Assembly: GCA_019722365.1 (NCBI GenBank)
Contig: JADFUC010002334.1
Span: forward strand, 124,001 to 188,000
From: Lithospermum erythrorhizon
Lineage: Eukaryota > Streptophyta > Magnoliopsida > Boraginales > Boraginaceae
Length of the DNA stretch: 64,000 bases
Direction of reading: 5' to 3'
Below are positions 24,650-38,150 of this stretch, piece after piece. The position numbers and the translations under genes were made by a program. The notes below the pieces were generated by a model, which saw only the letters and a program-made list of their open reading frames with translations, searched no databases and had not been told where the DNA came from. How positions within the stretch are numbered: the first letter of the stretch is position 1; every line of letters starts with the position of its first letter.

Positions 24650-27600
24650 ACCTAAGTCCTTGACTATCTACACCAGCTCAATAGTGCTACACCAAAAAGA
24701 TAATTCAAGAGTAAAAGCGAAGTAATGATATATTCGTTTAAGAAGGCGCTAACCGACTTTACTTTTTAGTCGCCATTACGGCAGAGGAGGTAAATGGGAT
24801 ATGTACCGAATTTGGGGGAACTGCTTGGCTTGTGAAGTGTCACGAAATCATGGACCTTGCGTATAAGAATGCAAGTTGGTTTAACGGTAGATGAGATTGT
24901 AGAGAGTAATTCTGTTGCCTTGAAGAGGATTGCTTCGGATACGAAACCTTGTGGGTATTATGTACAGAGCAGCCGCATGAATCACGGAGGAAGCGGCTAG
25001 CAGGAGGTTTGAGCCGTGTCGATGTGGGAAGCTCACCGTAAGCGAGTCAGTTAGGATAATGTAAAATGACGTAAAGCGAGGTAATGATCAGCAGAGCTAT
25101 TGAAAAAACGAGTAATCTCTGACAAGTAATTGCATTTCATGGCCCACACTTACGTTCTCAAGCTCATTTTATGGGGAAATGATCAAATGTTTTTCCACTT
25201 GGAGAAATATGATTGGTTTAGTTGATTTTTATTTTCACCTCAATTTTAATATCTTTAAATTAAAATTTGTTGAAATTAATTTTTGATTTTTTCACTAATT
25301 ATTTTTATTTTTACTAAAATTTGTTGAAATTAATTTTTGATTTTTCAAATGTCAAATATCATGTTTTGGGTTTGAAAATGTTTGGTATACTAAAAAAGTA
25401 TACTCTTACATGTTGTGGCTATATAAAATTTGATAAAAAAAATTTGACACTAGCAATAATCATTGGTCAAAATTATTGTGGCCATTATTAAAGTTTAAGC
25501 CCCGTCTCCAGACGGGACAGTTCAACTAGTAAAGTATAAAGTATGTAATTGTGGGAAGTAGTCTGCTAACATGATGTTATTAGATGATTATTTTTAAAAA
25601 TTATTTTTAAAAAATTATTTTTAAAAAATTATTTTTTATAATAGTTGATTGTCTAGGATCGATATCTTTGATGTTATTACATGTTTGCCCTTAATAATTA
25701 TTTTTGCTTTAAATGCTTGATTTTATTTTTTAGACTATTTTATTTTGTTAATATATATTATGATATATATATATAATATAATATGATAAAGTGCGGGTTG
25801 ATATAGTGTTTATTGATTAGACATTCGTTTATAATTAGGAACCTCGATAGTTCTGATTTTAAGCAAAAACATATGATCGAGAAGGCGTCGGTTGTTGGAG
25901 ATTAAAAATGGGAATGAAAAGATGTTGAGTTAGGTTTAATTATGTGTCATTTGTGGTTGTTCTCTCAGCCAACCATACAATGTATGTGGTGGACCCCTTT
26001 GATTTTTAAGTGTGATCAATGAATTGATTCCATACTTTTAATCTTGATTAAATGATTCAAATATATTAAAATAAGTATCTAATATGTTAGAGAATATAAT
26101 TGTGCCTTGAATTCTTATGTTAGGATGTATAGGTTGATGATAGGATAAATAACTGAATTTCAAATCACACAAGATAGTATATCTCTCGTAATTTGGATGC
26201 AATGATGGATGAGCTGATGATAGGATACATAATTGTATTTCAAATAATAGACAAAAATGTATATTCTAAATATTTTTTGTGATTCATTATTATGTGCCAT
26301 CTTTTAGCTTTTATACTTAAATATGGATATTGTAATTACATTGACTCAGAAATTCATTACATATTTTGTTGACTTTAAATAATATTCATAACGGAAGAGC
26401 TAATCAAGCGATTGTAATCATTTAGTTTCGAATACAAGGTAATATGTTTATGCATAAATTATTCTATGTCTAAGGTTAAGAATCTTTATCCCAGTTCTTA
26501 GACTAATTAAGTGTTAAATTAATCCAATAGCAGGATTTAAATACAATAATGATCTTTTTCGAATAGATAATCTTGCATTAATTGAATATGATAAAAGCAG
26601 AAAAAAGCAATGTATGATGATTATTTTATTTTAGGTTGCTAATCTAATTCAGCAAAATTAATTATTTGTTGTCAGCTTATTATTTCAGTGAAATAGATTC
26701 CCTTAAATTTGAGTTATCATGAATATTATCATTAAGTTGCAAAAATGTCGTTCGACCGTCTTATGCTTCCAAAAAACTTGAAGTGCAACTGTGACAAATG
26801 ATAAGATGCATAATAATCCCTTCCAAATACGGACTCACTCAAAACCACTAATTTCAAAAGTTTGGTCTGCTTTTGTATATGTTGGGTAGTGACAATGCTT
26901 GCACAAAAAATAATTTTTTGATTGAATTTGACAACTTTTTCATTTAGTCACTTTAATTAAAACAATGTGAAATAGTTGTATGATTCCCTAGAATGAATGA
27001 TACCTTACTTACGACTCATGAGTCTCAACTACCAATAATACCATCTCTACTCTTTGCCTAATCATCATTACTTCATTTTAGAGATAAAACAAGACCGCAC
27101 ATACATTGATTAGAACATCCATATCTAAAATAGAGTTGAAGAAAAAAAATAAAAAAATATTAAAAAATTAGATTTTCTATCTTAAAAATTTTCTTCAAAT
27201 ATTTTAGGAGATTCTCATGTTACACCTTCCTCAGTCGCTTTTTCTTGAAATCAATTAATGTAAGTATTATCAATAAATAGAAAAATTTCTTAATTTGTGT
27301 ACGTTAAAGGTATGCCTAAATAAGTATATCATCAGATAAAAATAATAATCCATGTTTAAGTCTCGACAGTTATAGAAGAGGAGTTTCACTTGATGGTATG
27401 CACTAGACCTTAAATATCTACCAGATTCTTAAAAAAGATTGTCACATTTTAATTTTAATAAGTTTATTTTTTAATTTTGAACTCAAATAACTTTTAGTAG
27501 TCGTAGAAAATTAATTAGTATTTACGATTAATAGAATAAGCTATCTCTATGAGATGGTAAACTGTTCGAGCGGAAATTAATATCTTTCGAAAAAGATTTT

Positions 27601-28799
27601 GTTTCCATTTATAAAAGGAGATTTCAGTAGATATAATTTGGTTAATGAAAAGGCGTGCTTGGTGATCAGTAGAAGATACATACTTATTTAAAATAAAGAA
27701 GAGGACCGATTGTATTTAATATATTTACAAGATGGAAGTTTTTGTTTATGGTAATGCTGTATAAAGAAGCGATTGTCTTTCTATTTATATAAAAGATCTC
27801 TATCTGAGCCTAGAGGTGTGCGGAGCAAGAGATTTATGCGTTGTAATTTATTGAAGACAAGCAGTACTACGAGTTTATTTTTTTATTTGTAGAGGTGAGA
27901 TATGCGGTGTTCACAAAAACTCCTTTTAGATTATTCCGTAGTTGACACATCTTAGGGATAATAGTGTGTAGTGGAGGATAATTGTATTGAAGTCGGGAGG
28001 CTGGACTTATACATTCGGAATAGGAGTAGAATGGGGAGTAGAAGAATGAGGATAAGTGTATTGAAGTCGAGGCGCGGAGCACATATGTAATATTTTAACG
28101 TAATTCTTGTGCTTTTGATAATTTTAATTTAAATCAAAGTTTTAATGTCAATCAAGATTGTAAAATTTATTAATCTTTTATTATGAAAATACAAATTCGA
28201 TAAGTGTTTAGGAATAAAGGGAGTATAAATGATCTCACACTACTAGAGTATAAATGATCTTACACTACTATGTACCCACTCCTCCGCCCTGAATATTTTA
28301 AAGCCAAACACAAATCCTCCTTTTCTCTTTGCATCCTTTGTTGCTCTTTCACTTCACATGAATAACAAAATAAGCCTGACACAAGATACATACGATCATG
28401 GCTTCCCTACGAATTTATTTAATTTTGAAGATGAGAACATAGGTTTCCTTATATTAATTGACTGGTAACCATAAACTGAATGTTCTTTGACTTTTTTGGG
28501 GGTAAATGAATGTTCATTGACTTTCACAGCCAAAACACCAAGACAAAGACCTTTCCTGCTCCTCAAAGCAACTTATTATGTATCCATACATATAACATTG
28601 ACTTGGAGCATAATTTTAATAATAAGAAAAATGGGGTCATTAGATGAGTATATATATTAAGAAAATCAACAGGCCAGGTTGTGAATTGATCATGAAACAT
28701 TATAATAAGCAACACATGAAAGTCAACTTCTGCAGCTACTAAGACAAATATTGTTCATCTTTATGGAATAGGTACTCCTTTCACTTGCATTAAAATAAT
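24650..28799. other. gene-poor AT-rich intergenic DNA
   Basis: No gene was recognised. 24720-25120 is a conspicuously GC-richer patch of unknown origin. 25590-25640 is a TTTTTAAAAAATTA tandem run. 28221-28270 carries two copies of a 25-base unit beginning AGTATAAATGATCT. The rest is AT-rich without long frames. Confidence 0.45.
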
Positions 28800-29140
28800 T
28801 TTGGTCGCATGTAAATAACGCGAAAGTTCGGTCGACTTCGAAAAATTCGATTCGACATAGTTAGGAAACTAAATTAGAACCTCATTTTTAGGTTCCTACG
28901 AGCTCGAGCAAAAGGCTCGGTTATTTCAGGCTAGCACAAGTTTATAATTTATAATTTTTTTCATATTTTATCATTAAAATTAGAATGTTAGTCGAGCTTG
29001 GTCGAGCGCCAACCGTTCGAATCGAATCTGGCCTTGAGCTTTTTGATTCGTTCAGGCGGCCAAGAGCGCCGGGTCTTGAGTTCGAGCCGAGGCTTTGAGC
29101 ATCGAGTCGATGGGTTCGGGAATTTCGTTTTAGAGCCTCA
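28800..29140. repeat. GAGCTCG-rich repeat fragment
   Basis: The sequence is dense in GAGCTCGAGC, GGTCGAGC and TTCGAGCC words, like the hAT element at 33693-34126, with an AT-rich centre. Clear terminal repeats and target duplications were not found, so it is a diverged relative or fragment. Confidence 0.4.
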
Positions 29141-30617
29141 CATTCTTGCCACAAAAAAGAAATACTATGATGCAATACCAATGCTTTTCTTCAATGGATA
29201 TGTTAACTTCTTTTGTGGAGTTGGTGGTCAAAACTCAAAAGAATATGTCATGTCTGCATATGATCATATGATATATCTAAACAAGCCCAACAAACAATGT
29301 AACCAGTCTCAAAACATAGCCCAAATATGAAACTCTAAATCTCAGTCTAGTGTTTTACCATAACTTGATCCGTCACATTTTGCAGTTCATTTTTTTATAA
29401 TGGAACCTCATTTTGAATACTATAGTCTATAGGCCTATAAGCTAGCTATAGCTGACAAGCCCAAGATTTGCTCAGCCTCAAATGGCTATCTTCGGAGAAA
29501 ATATGCCATGTATTGAAATGGAGGCATTCCTCCCCCTTATGAAGTCAAAAAATTATATATCTGACTATTTGATATAATAAAATATATTAAAATGATATTT
29601 TACACTATCTATCATTTTTATTTCATGTGATTAATAGATATTATTTGCATTTCACTCTTTAATAAATTCGAAAACAACCATTTTCAGTAAATTACTAGTA
29701 AAATTATGAAAAAATTGAGTGTTAATTTGAAACTTATTCTAGAGAACATGCTAATGAATAATGTTAATTTAAATTACTTAATTTATAGTATAATAGAACA
29801 TTTTTTATATATTTAAAAAAAATTTAAAAGAACAAAAGCTTAAAAAACTGTAACCAATCTCAGCAACAAACCCTAAACCACAAACATGATATTTATGGGA
29901 TGCAAATGTTTGTGAATAAAGGGAGAGAAAGCTCCCATCCATGACTTCTTGTTGCCCCTTCACTTTGTAATTCAATCGATTACATTTTAGTATATATGGC
30001 CATGAATATTAGATTGAATTCCAGTCAGTCTGTCAGGTTTTCTAATTTATTCCAAGTTACCTTTCATACTCGATTTTATTTCAAATTGATTTTGGGTATA
30101 TCTATTTTATTTTTCGAATCAAGTTTAATGAAAATTAGAACAGAATCGATTCGATAAGAATCTTAATACTCACCTCTATTTCCCTTCCATCATGCTTTTC
30201 ATGTGAATCAAACAAACTGAAAAACATATTACTATTTTAAGTGGGTCACATAATTAATTTAGATCTAAAAAAATGTTTATATTAAAAATTGAACATTTTT
30301 ACTCTTTGTTACTCCATATGCTAGCTATCATGAATGATATCAAGATGATTTAATCACGGGTGTCCGAAATAAATTAAAAAAGAAGTGTAAAATTACTATT
30401 TTGACAGCTACATCATAACCATAGTGTTTGAAGTATTGTTAAGGAAAATAGTTACTTCATAATTTTGTTTTTGAAACATGAAAAAAATCAGATGAGTTCA
30501 AGAATTCGGTTCAGCCCAACAGAGCCCATGATCATCTTTAAGACTAAACTAGTTGGTCTTACTTCTCATGGCCATTAGCCCATTATATACTTACTGGTTT
30601 TAATGGATAAGAACAAA
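29141..30617. other. intergenic, no gene seen
   Basis: AT-rich DNA with no recognised exon, RNA gene or transposon boundary. Confidence 0.4.
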
Positions 30618-30622
30618 GTTAA

Positions 30623-31104
30623 TGTTGCGTGTGGAAGTCGCTTTTTAAGTGATTTAAAAATTAAATGAGTTTATTGGCTACAATTATTGTCTGGTGAGTC
30701 TAGCCAGGATATCTCTTGGCGCATAAATATAGGATGTTTAAATGAATTTTATTCATCACACAAATACTAGAATTCATCTTAAAAATAATATTAGGTGTAC
30801 TAATATTATTGAAGAGCATGGATTTTATTCTTGAAGCTTGAAAGAGTTTATCTTAGTTAACGATGAGGAGCACTGTGGTTGAGATTTTGATTGTATAAGA
30901 AAATACCGACATAGATTATAAACTAGTGGTAACGCTTGTGAGATCTTACGGTTTTATTAGTGGATTACATAGCGGCCAGCAGGATATGCGCTCACGTTGA
31001 GGCTTTGTATAAAATTCTTGTGTGCATTTATTTCCGCACTTAAATTTACGCCATTCTTAGTGATAGCTTGAAATTCGGGAGCGATTTAAGTGTTAAATCT
31101 AACA
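30623..31104 (+). repeat. 5' LTR of the copia element
   Basis: 482 bases with a TG start and a CA end (CTAACA), a TATA-like CATAAATATAGG near 30722, and the primer-binding site two bases after its end. Confidence 0.9.
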
Positions 31105-32859
31105 ATTGGTATCAAGAGAGAACTTGTCGTGGCTTGGTTGTGGGTTTAGAATCAATGGTAGGCAGAAAAGTGTGACACGTCTTTGTAGAAATCCGATGGA
31201 ATCGATTTTCCACATTGGAAGATGTGTATGGAGGATTATCTGTCACGGAGAAAAAATTTGAACAAGCAGCTAGGGGCGTAGAGGAAGATGGATGAGGATG
31301 AATGGATGGAATTGGACAGGCAGGTCTTGGGTGTGATCAGACCTTGTTTGTCAAGGAACGTAGTTGCTAACGTTGCTAAGGAGACCACCACAAAGGGGCT
31401 GATGAAGGCTTTATGCGATCTGTATGAAACGCCGCAATAATAAAGGTCTTACTGGCCAGAAAAAATTGTTTCTGTAAGATGTTAGAAAGTACACTGTAGC
31501 GAGACACTGTGATTTTAATAGCATTATTAATCAAGCGTAAGCGGTAGATGTTAATGTTGATGATGAGATCTGGGCGATTTTGTTGGCTTTGTTGCACGAA
31601 AGTTAGGGAGCGATAGAGGCGGCCAGTTAGTAATTACGTAGGTAACAAAGTTGAACTTAAGGTGGTTATAGAGCATATCTTGTGCGAGGAGATGCGTATT
31701 AAGCTTCGTGTAAGTGAAGGTGCTAAGGGTCTGCATTAAGTGTAGCAAGAGGAAAACGGGAGATAGAAGTTTGAAACGATGGGAGATCACCAGGTAAGTA
31801 GAAGTAATTATGATCTTGTGTGTCTTTGGGGTTGTCCTGAGGCAGATGCTATGAAGAGGCCTTTGCCAAAGGTAGCGGTGATTAACAAGTATTTGTGTTG
31901 AGCCGATTGATACGGCCCGAGCTTTGGTTTTTATCAACAGATAGCTTCCGTTGATTCTGGATAGTAAATTTTGGAGCTTCTTTTCATACCTACGCGTAGT
32001 GTAATGGTGAATTATGTTTACAGAATTATGGGGCCCATTCATGCTTGCTAATGGTGAATAGTTGGATCTGAGTAGGCATGAGAATGTGAATACGAAACTA
32101 TCGAATGGTTCCTTAAAAGCCTGACAAATGTAGTGTGTTCAGGGAACAAGGGAAGAGTTTAATTTGGGTGAGTCGGTTGGATGGTGATGGATTTATGAAC
32201 TACTTTTTCGAATCTGATGGCGGAAGGTTGTTCGATGGCTTGATAATAACAAAAATAGTGATCATGTACTCTATACTTGGTGACGGTTCTCGGAAGAAGA
32301 GGTGAAGAGAGGATCGAGTGCGAGAGAAAACGGTGAGTTCGACATGGGAGTTTCTATGAATAGAAAGGATTCTTTGTTGGTGAAATTCACGTTACCGGAT
32401 ATCTTTGAGGCGTTCTCGGGAGATTCGAGGAGGCGTACCAAATGAAGATGCATTGAAGGTCAAAAATTTTGGTAGCGAGAATGTTGGAAGGGTGTTCTTG
32501 ATGAATTAAAATCCAAGGAAGTCGTCGGCGTGGAATAGGAAGGTAGAGAGAGAAATTCGTGATGACCAATCAAACTTGGAGGTTTTCCAAAGGTGCGTGG
32601 GTTGAAGATCATGAGATCAAAAGGCAAAGACGGAGAGCATCTTTGATTAATGCGAGATGGGGGAAAAGTCGGCTAGGGGTAGAGTAATGACTATTTTAGA
32701 TTCTCTTGGTAGTCAAGTTGGTGTCATTCAAAAGATGTTACGGGATTGGAAAATAAGATGCGAGTTGGGATCGGCAGTGGGAGTGGATGATGAACTTCGG
32801 GAAAGGTAGCGAGATGGTGTTTGAAGACGGTGATCCGAAAATGTCTTCAAGTGGGAGAT

Positions 32860-33357
32860 TGTTGCGTGTGAAGTCCTTTTCACGGCTGATTTGGAGAGTC
32901 GACATCGATGAGTTTTATTGGCTCTAATTATTGTCTAATTTGAGTCTAACTAGGATATATCTCTTAGCCTATAAATATAGGATGTTTTCATGAGTTTTAT
33001 TCATCACACAAATACTAGAATTCATCCTAGAATAATATTAGGTCTTTAATATTGACCAGAAAAACATAGTTTTGTTAACTTAAAACTTAGAGAGTTTATC
33101 TTAGTTCTTGATAGACTTTATTGGTTGAGATTTTTTCGGTGTATGAAAATACCAGCGTAGATTATAGGCCCAGTGGTAGGGCTTATATGATCTTTTAGTT
33201 TATTAGTGGATTACTGCGTAACTGACAAAATGTCACTAGCGTGAGGGAGCATATAAAATTCTTATTATTACGTTTTATTTTCGCTAACCCAAATTTAAAT
33301 AAATTCTTATTGATAGCAAAAATTTCGGGAGGGATTTAGGGATGTTGAATCACAACG
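32860..33357 (+). repeat. 3' LTR of the copia element
   Basis: 498 bases homologous to the 5' LTR along its whole length, with scattered substitutions and small insertions. Its final dinucleotide appears mutated from CA to CG. Confidence 0.88.
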
Positions 33358-33692
33358 ATTAAGCAAATGAAAAGACATCTTTAGATGGACAAAATAGAGG
33401 GATATTGTTTTCACTCGTAGGGAGAAAGATTCTCTATTTAAAGGGTTGCAAATATGCAATGGAAAAAGGCCAATCTATCTTTCCAACTCAGTAACTAAAT
33501 GAACAAAATATAGGTCAACTTTAGTGTCATAAAGAGGGGTCTTTTAAGTTACTTTCAAGTTCCACAATCTTCTTTTACAAAAACATAATCCGGGGATTTT
33601 GTTCAGATGTTCCCTTATTTCTTCAACATCATTATTAGTTCATAATTTAACTTCGGACTTTTCGTATCCGTCGGAAAGAATAGGTGGTTAAA

Positions 33693-34126
33693 TAGTGTTG
33701 TGCAATGTATGAGACGAGTTAAACTGAGCGGTTAGTTTTGTTTAAATTTAATCGAGTCTTGAGTTAGTTTTTAGGTTTGTTAGCTCGTCAAGCCGGTTTG
33801 ATAGCCCGTTATCACATCCATACTTACTTTATTATGAAAATTTTGTTGTAATTTTTATGATTTTAATTTTTTATAATTATTTTATTATGAATGTCTCTTT
33901 TATTAATGTTAACCTTTCTTGCAAATAAGTGGTTTTACTTGTCTTGGTAAATGTTAATTAATTTTATTAATTAAATTAAATTTGATTGAAGGAATTTAAA
34001 ATAAATGAGCTAACTCGGAGCTCGGGTCGATGAAAAGCTCGCCGACCTGAACCCAAAGCTCTTTTAGTGATCGAGTCAAGTATAAAATTCTTCAACTCGG
34101 GCTCGGATTGCTTGTTTACAACACTA
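33693..34126. mobile_element. non-autonomous hAT element with 8-bp target duplication
   Basis: The ends are TAGTGTTGT and ACAACACTA, exact inverted repeats of the hAT type. They are flanked by TGGTTAAA and TAGTTAAA, an eight-base duplication with one mismatch. The 434-base body is rich in GAGCTCGGG-type words with an AT-rich centre and encodes no transposase. Confidence 0.85.
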
Positions 34127-34134
34127 TAGTTAAA

Positions 34135-35914
34135 TATGTAGAGTATCCGGAACTAGTTGTGATCAGTCGTCACATGTCATATGTCATTTTATAACGTATA
34201 ACTATCGATTCATTGATTATAAGTGAATTATTGATTACCTAAATATTTAGAAAATTGGATTAGTGGAAATATCACTATCTTATTGATGTATCACAATCAC
34301 CTAATGAAACAACAATTCATTGACACTATTCATGTTCACTTGAATGAATAAGCTAAGATTATCCATCTCAAGAGTCAGAGTTGAATTCATCAATGAAAAT
34401 ATAGGTGAATTGAAGTGTACATTATACATACAATATTGTATATTGTGGGTCAAGTTTTTCTTCAACGTGACCTTATAACATCATTGCTCAAGACTAAAAT
34501 CCAATTCTTGTGAAGTGAACATTCAATGTAAATAAATAAATAAAAAATGTTCTTATTTTTTTAGTGAGGATCTCACCTTTTATCAATTTTATTTCATTGG
34601 GGGAAATATTTCAGTCATCATCAACATCTATTTTGAACATATTTACTCTAATTGACAAAGAATAAAACATGGAGTGTCAGCTTGATTGAGACTGCTAAAA
34701 AAATTTGTGGACAAATGACACAAGTGTGTTAAACATTCAAGTTGGTAAAGCACTTCTTCAGTGTCTACTAATGTTGGATCCCATTCCTGTTATTATTTTA
34801 AGTATAATTCAATAGTAGTAGTGCATTATTGCAATGAGCACACTTGCCAATGGCCATTAGGTTCAAAATCATTGTTAACTGACTAATGGCCTAATTGTAT
34901 AACAGAAGAAAATTATATTGTAGTATGCCATTCTTAGCTAGTTGGCTGTGTAGCGTTTCTATCCGTTTCCGATAGTACTTTGAATGAACAGGCACAATAA
35001 AATTCAAATATCTAATTCGACTATCCATTGGGAGAGGCTTATCGAGTCGGACTTGAATATTACTTTGTACTCTATACCTTGTCGAGTATACCAGAACCCG
35101 ATATACTAAAAGTCATATGAGGTTTTATAGAAAGACATAATATATATTTAAAAAAAATTATTTATGGTAATTTATCACTAGTATTGTGAAGGATCGGGGG
35201 ACTCCAAATCTGCTCGAAGGTTAATTGAGTTGGACTCGATATAAGATCTTGCTCAACACATGCTCAATATATGAAATAACTTGGTAATTATTCGATTTGA
35301 GAAAATATATACCAAATCGGCTAATTGGATACCCGTTCGAATTTGAATCATTATCACCACTATCAAGTTTCCCATGTGCTCTACTCTATTTGATTACAAG
35401 TACTCCATTTTATATATGAATGGCTCTATCTATTTTGAATGGAAAATTAGGAGTATGTCCAAGATAAAAAAAAAAATCGTCCAATCTACTTGTAATATTC
35501 TACTATCATTATCTATTTTAAATCTGCAGTAGTGAGTGTAACTAGATAGTATGTCAAAGCTTCACCTCATGAGATCTAACCTCTATGTATCCAAACCCGA
35601 TTGTTTTGTTTCCCTAGATTGACATTGTTCAAAATGAAATGATGGTAATTTGATTTTGCCACTTTCGTCGTTGACTCAATAATTTATCCTTGGCATGATT
35701 AATTTTCGATCTGTCACATACATCGAAAATTTCGGAGTTCGGTTGATTTAAATGCATTCGGTATGTTCTTGGCCATTTCGGTGAATTTTGGAAGTTGACT
35801 CCATTTGCTTAGCTTAAAAAATTTGATTAAGTATCGATGTCGTATGTAATTTGTAAAAAGCTTATCGTTAGAAAAAAAACTCAATGGTAAAAATTTCAAC
35901 AATCTTGTAACTTA
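34135..35914. other. intergenic, no gene seen
   Basis: AT-rich DNA with no recognised gene. 35000-35340 holds short GAGTCGGAC and CTCGAAGG words like those of the hAT repeats, perhaps another remnant. Confidence 0.4.
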
Positions 35915-36472
35915 GAGTGTGTTTGGCTAAACTTATTTTTTGGTCAAAAAATTGATTTTGACAAAATAAGTTGAAAAAGATGTTTAGTATACCAACTATA
36001 AGTTGAAATAAAAAATCTTAAATCTAACTTTTTTCCAATTTTTTGCTCAAACTTATTAGTCGATTTGACCCGAGTAATTCTTCATTCTTTCATGTCTTTA
36101 ATTTTGCTATCTTATTGCAGCCCATTTAATAGTCATAAAGATTCAATTTTTTTAGTTATACAAACTTTTTTAGCATTTACTTTTTATTGCAAAATAAATA
36201 AATAAATAAATATTATATTTTTAGTCATAAAATGGAATAATTTTAGTAATAATTATTTTTTTATAAAGATAAGTGATATATCGATAGGAATCAATACTTC
36301 TAGTCGTTTCACCAATTTCTGATTGAAAATTACTAAAATGAAACATAAGTTATGTTAGTCAAGCAAATCAGAGCAAAAAATTTGTGTTTTATAATTGTTC
36401 TTATAAATTCAGGTATCACTATAAAATTGGTTCACTTATAATTTAAAAAAATAAGCTTAGCCAAGCGGCACA
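35915..36472. mobile_element. Tourist-like MITE with TTA duplication
   Basis: The left end GTTTGGCTAAACTTATTTTT and the right end, whose complement reads CTTGGCTAAGCTTATTTTTT, are inverted repeats of about 25 bases. TTA flanks both sides at 35912-35914 and 36473-36475, as for PIF/Harbinger-type MITEs. There is no coding sequence. Confidence 0.65.
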
Positions 36473-36529
36473 TTAGTAATATTTGTCTAAAATGCTTTTG
36501 ATAAAAACTCTTTAGTTCATTTCTTTGAG

Positions 36530-37178
36530 CTAATTATCTTTTTTGGTCACTATCTTGTCATTATCTTTTTTATTTAATTCATATATTGTCACATTCTTTT
36601 TAGCCATAGTCCGTGGGTCACTTATACTGGGTTTACCATGAAATGGTATTTTGTTTTAACTAAAGTTTAGGGGTATATTTTACATAATTAAAATAAAACC
36701 ATGCTTTATTAACATAGCGTACTCTTATTTTCACTAAACTTTCCTGACCACAATACCTCCACCTACCTCTGCCCCGCATTTGCCTCTCTCTTCTTTGCTC
36801 TCTCCCGGCTTCCTCCTCCGAGGGCCAGAAGGGAAGCGTGATGATCGATGCTTGAGTGCATTGGATGTGGGAGGCTATGATCGAGGAAGAGGAAGGGGAG
36901 GAGGAAGAAGGGGAAGTGGTGGGGTGGGGGTAGGGTAGAGGTATAGGGTTGGACAAAGTTTAGGGGTGAACGTTTAGGGGAAAAGAATAAAGTTGTGGGG
37001 TTCTATTTTAATTATGTAAAATATACCCCTAAACTTTAGATTAGTGTTAGACCAAATAGTTATTTTGTCTGAAATAGATAGTATAAAGGGACCCCGTGAA
37101 TATGGTTGAAAAGAACGGATAGTACAGTGATCAACTAAAAAAAATACATATAGTATAGGGACCAAAAACATAATTAGT
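36530..37178. mobile_element. large foldback element with purine/pyrimidine core
   Basis: The arms of about 165 bases, 36530-36705 and 37005-37178, are inverted copies. The inner 40 bases are nearly identical around AAGTTTAGGGGTATATTTTA. The outer ends share TAATTATSTTTTTTGGTC. The centre is also imperfectly self-complementary: a CT-rich block at 36746-36815 faces a GA/G-rich block at 36880-36945. No transposase is encoded. The 98-codon minus frame inside it is low-complexity and probably not a gene. It may be a Mutator-like MITE, but no nine-base duplication was confirmed. Confidence 0.8.
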
Positions 37179-37559
37179 CTTTTTTCTAATATTTCATGTC
37201 TGACATATTTCAACCTCATTTGGTGAATTTCAACAATAATGTAATTAACCTTGGTCAATCATCCAAATAAAGTTTAAGATCGCAACAACCTTCTTAATCA
37301 AGATAAAACTATTTATCATGAGGTTAGACAGGTTAGATATAATGGCAGAACCATAAATTTTATGTAGGGGGATGGAGGATTAAATGTAAAAAAAGAAAAA
37401 TATCATTCATCATAAAAAAAAGTGTACTATATAAATAATAAACGTTAAGTGGAAATAGAAAGCAAAATCTAAACTATTTTATCTTGTTTGACATCTTTAG
37501 TGGCACATGATTTTTTAAGATCCAAAAGCATATAATGGAATCCCAGCATCAGAAACTAC

Positions 37560-38150
37560 AATCAATGGCATACCGATGTATACCCTTCCTTGACAAATAA
37601 GTCATCGTCCATGTTGTTTCTAACCTTGTTTTCATAATCTTCATTCTTTGAAAAAGAGCCTTTCGGTTGTAGTTGTAAAAGCGGGAAGGGTGAGACGATC
37701 GAATCAAACTTATCAAAAAAGCGGATATATTTAAGCATAACTTTGTCTCTTTAAAGTACGCACAACTACGAAATTGTTGAGACATTTACAACTCATCACT
37801 TTCATCGTAAAATTAATCTTAGAAATGATTCAACTCGTACTTTTAAATGTGACAACTCTTGATTTGTAAAATACGGGATAAAAGTAGGCTATTGCTTTGC
37901 GTATATATTAACATTAAATAAAGCAAATCCATCCCTCGAATTCAATGATGAGGTGAGTATGAGCAATTCCTTCGCATTTTCACAAATAAGGTTGGAACTC
38001 AAAATTTGAAATCAATACAAGCATTGAAAAAGATCAGCTACGAGATGATGTTCCACGAAATATCGTTTATCACGACCTCTCTCTCTTCGCGCTTTGTCGT
38101 CATTGCATATCGGGCATACCGATCTTATGATTGCAACAAAATAACTTCAC
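37560..38150 (-). mobile_element. hAT transposase remnant (TTF/zf-MYM type)
   Basis: On the minus strand, different frames give LISLIR, FQRMKIMKTRLE and KVRNNMDDDLFVKEG in succession. Together they match the C-terminal dimerisation end of TTF-type zinc-finger hAT transposases (usual pattern: ERAFSAMKIVKTRLRNKMDDDLLADCLV). At least one frameshift separates them, so it is dead. Upstream sequence to about 38150 is diverged and only loosely assignable. Confidence 0.5.

Larger units (their letters stand above)
30623..33357 (+). mobile_element. Ty1/copia LTR retrotransposon lacking most of pol
   Basis: This element has two LTRs, 30623-31104 and 32860-33357, both beginning TGTTGCGTGTG. They are flanked by GTTAA and ATTAA, a five-base target duplication with one change. 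A primer-binding site, TGGTATCAAGAG at 31107, close to initiator tRNA-Met, follows the 5' LTR. A purine-rich GTGGGAGAT precedes the 3' LTR. The interior is only about 1.75 kb. It contains gag (WKMCMEDYLSRRKNL, DEWMELDRQVLGVIRPCLSR, with several stops) and the protease motif WILDSGASFHTYA near 31945. Integrase, reverse transcriptase and RNase H are absent. The LTRs differ at many sites, so insertion is not recent. It is unable to move on its own. Confidence 0.92.

Noticed and set aside
24960..25060. GAGCCGTGTCGATGTGGGAA stretch resembling a group II intron domain V
   Set aside because: The 5' GAGCCGT has no complementary ACGGTTC partner at the right distance, so the hairpin cannot form.
36660..36956. 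98-codon minus-strand frame with Ser/Pro start
   Set aside because: It consists of low-complexity sequence of the foldback element's core and arm and has no homology.
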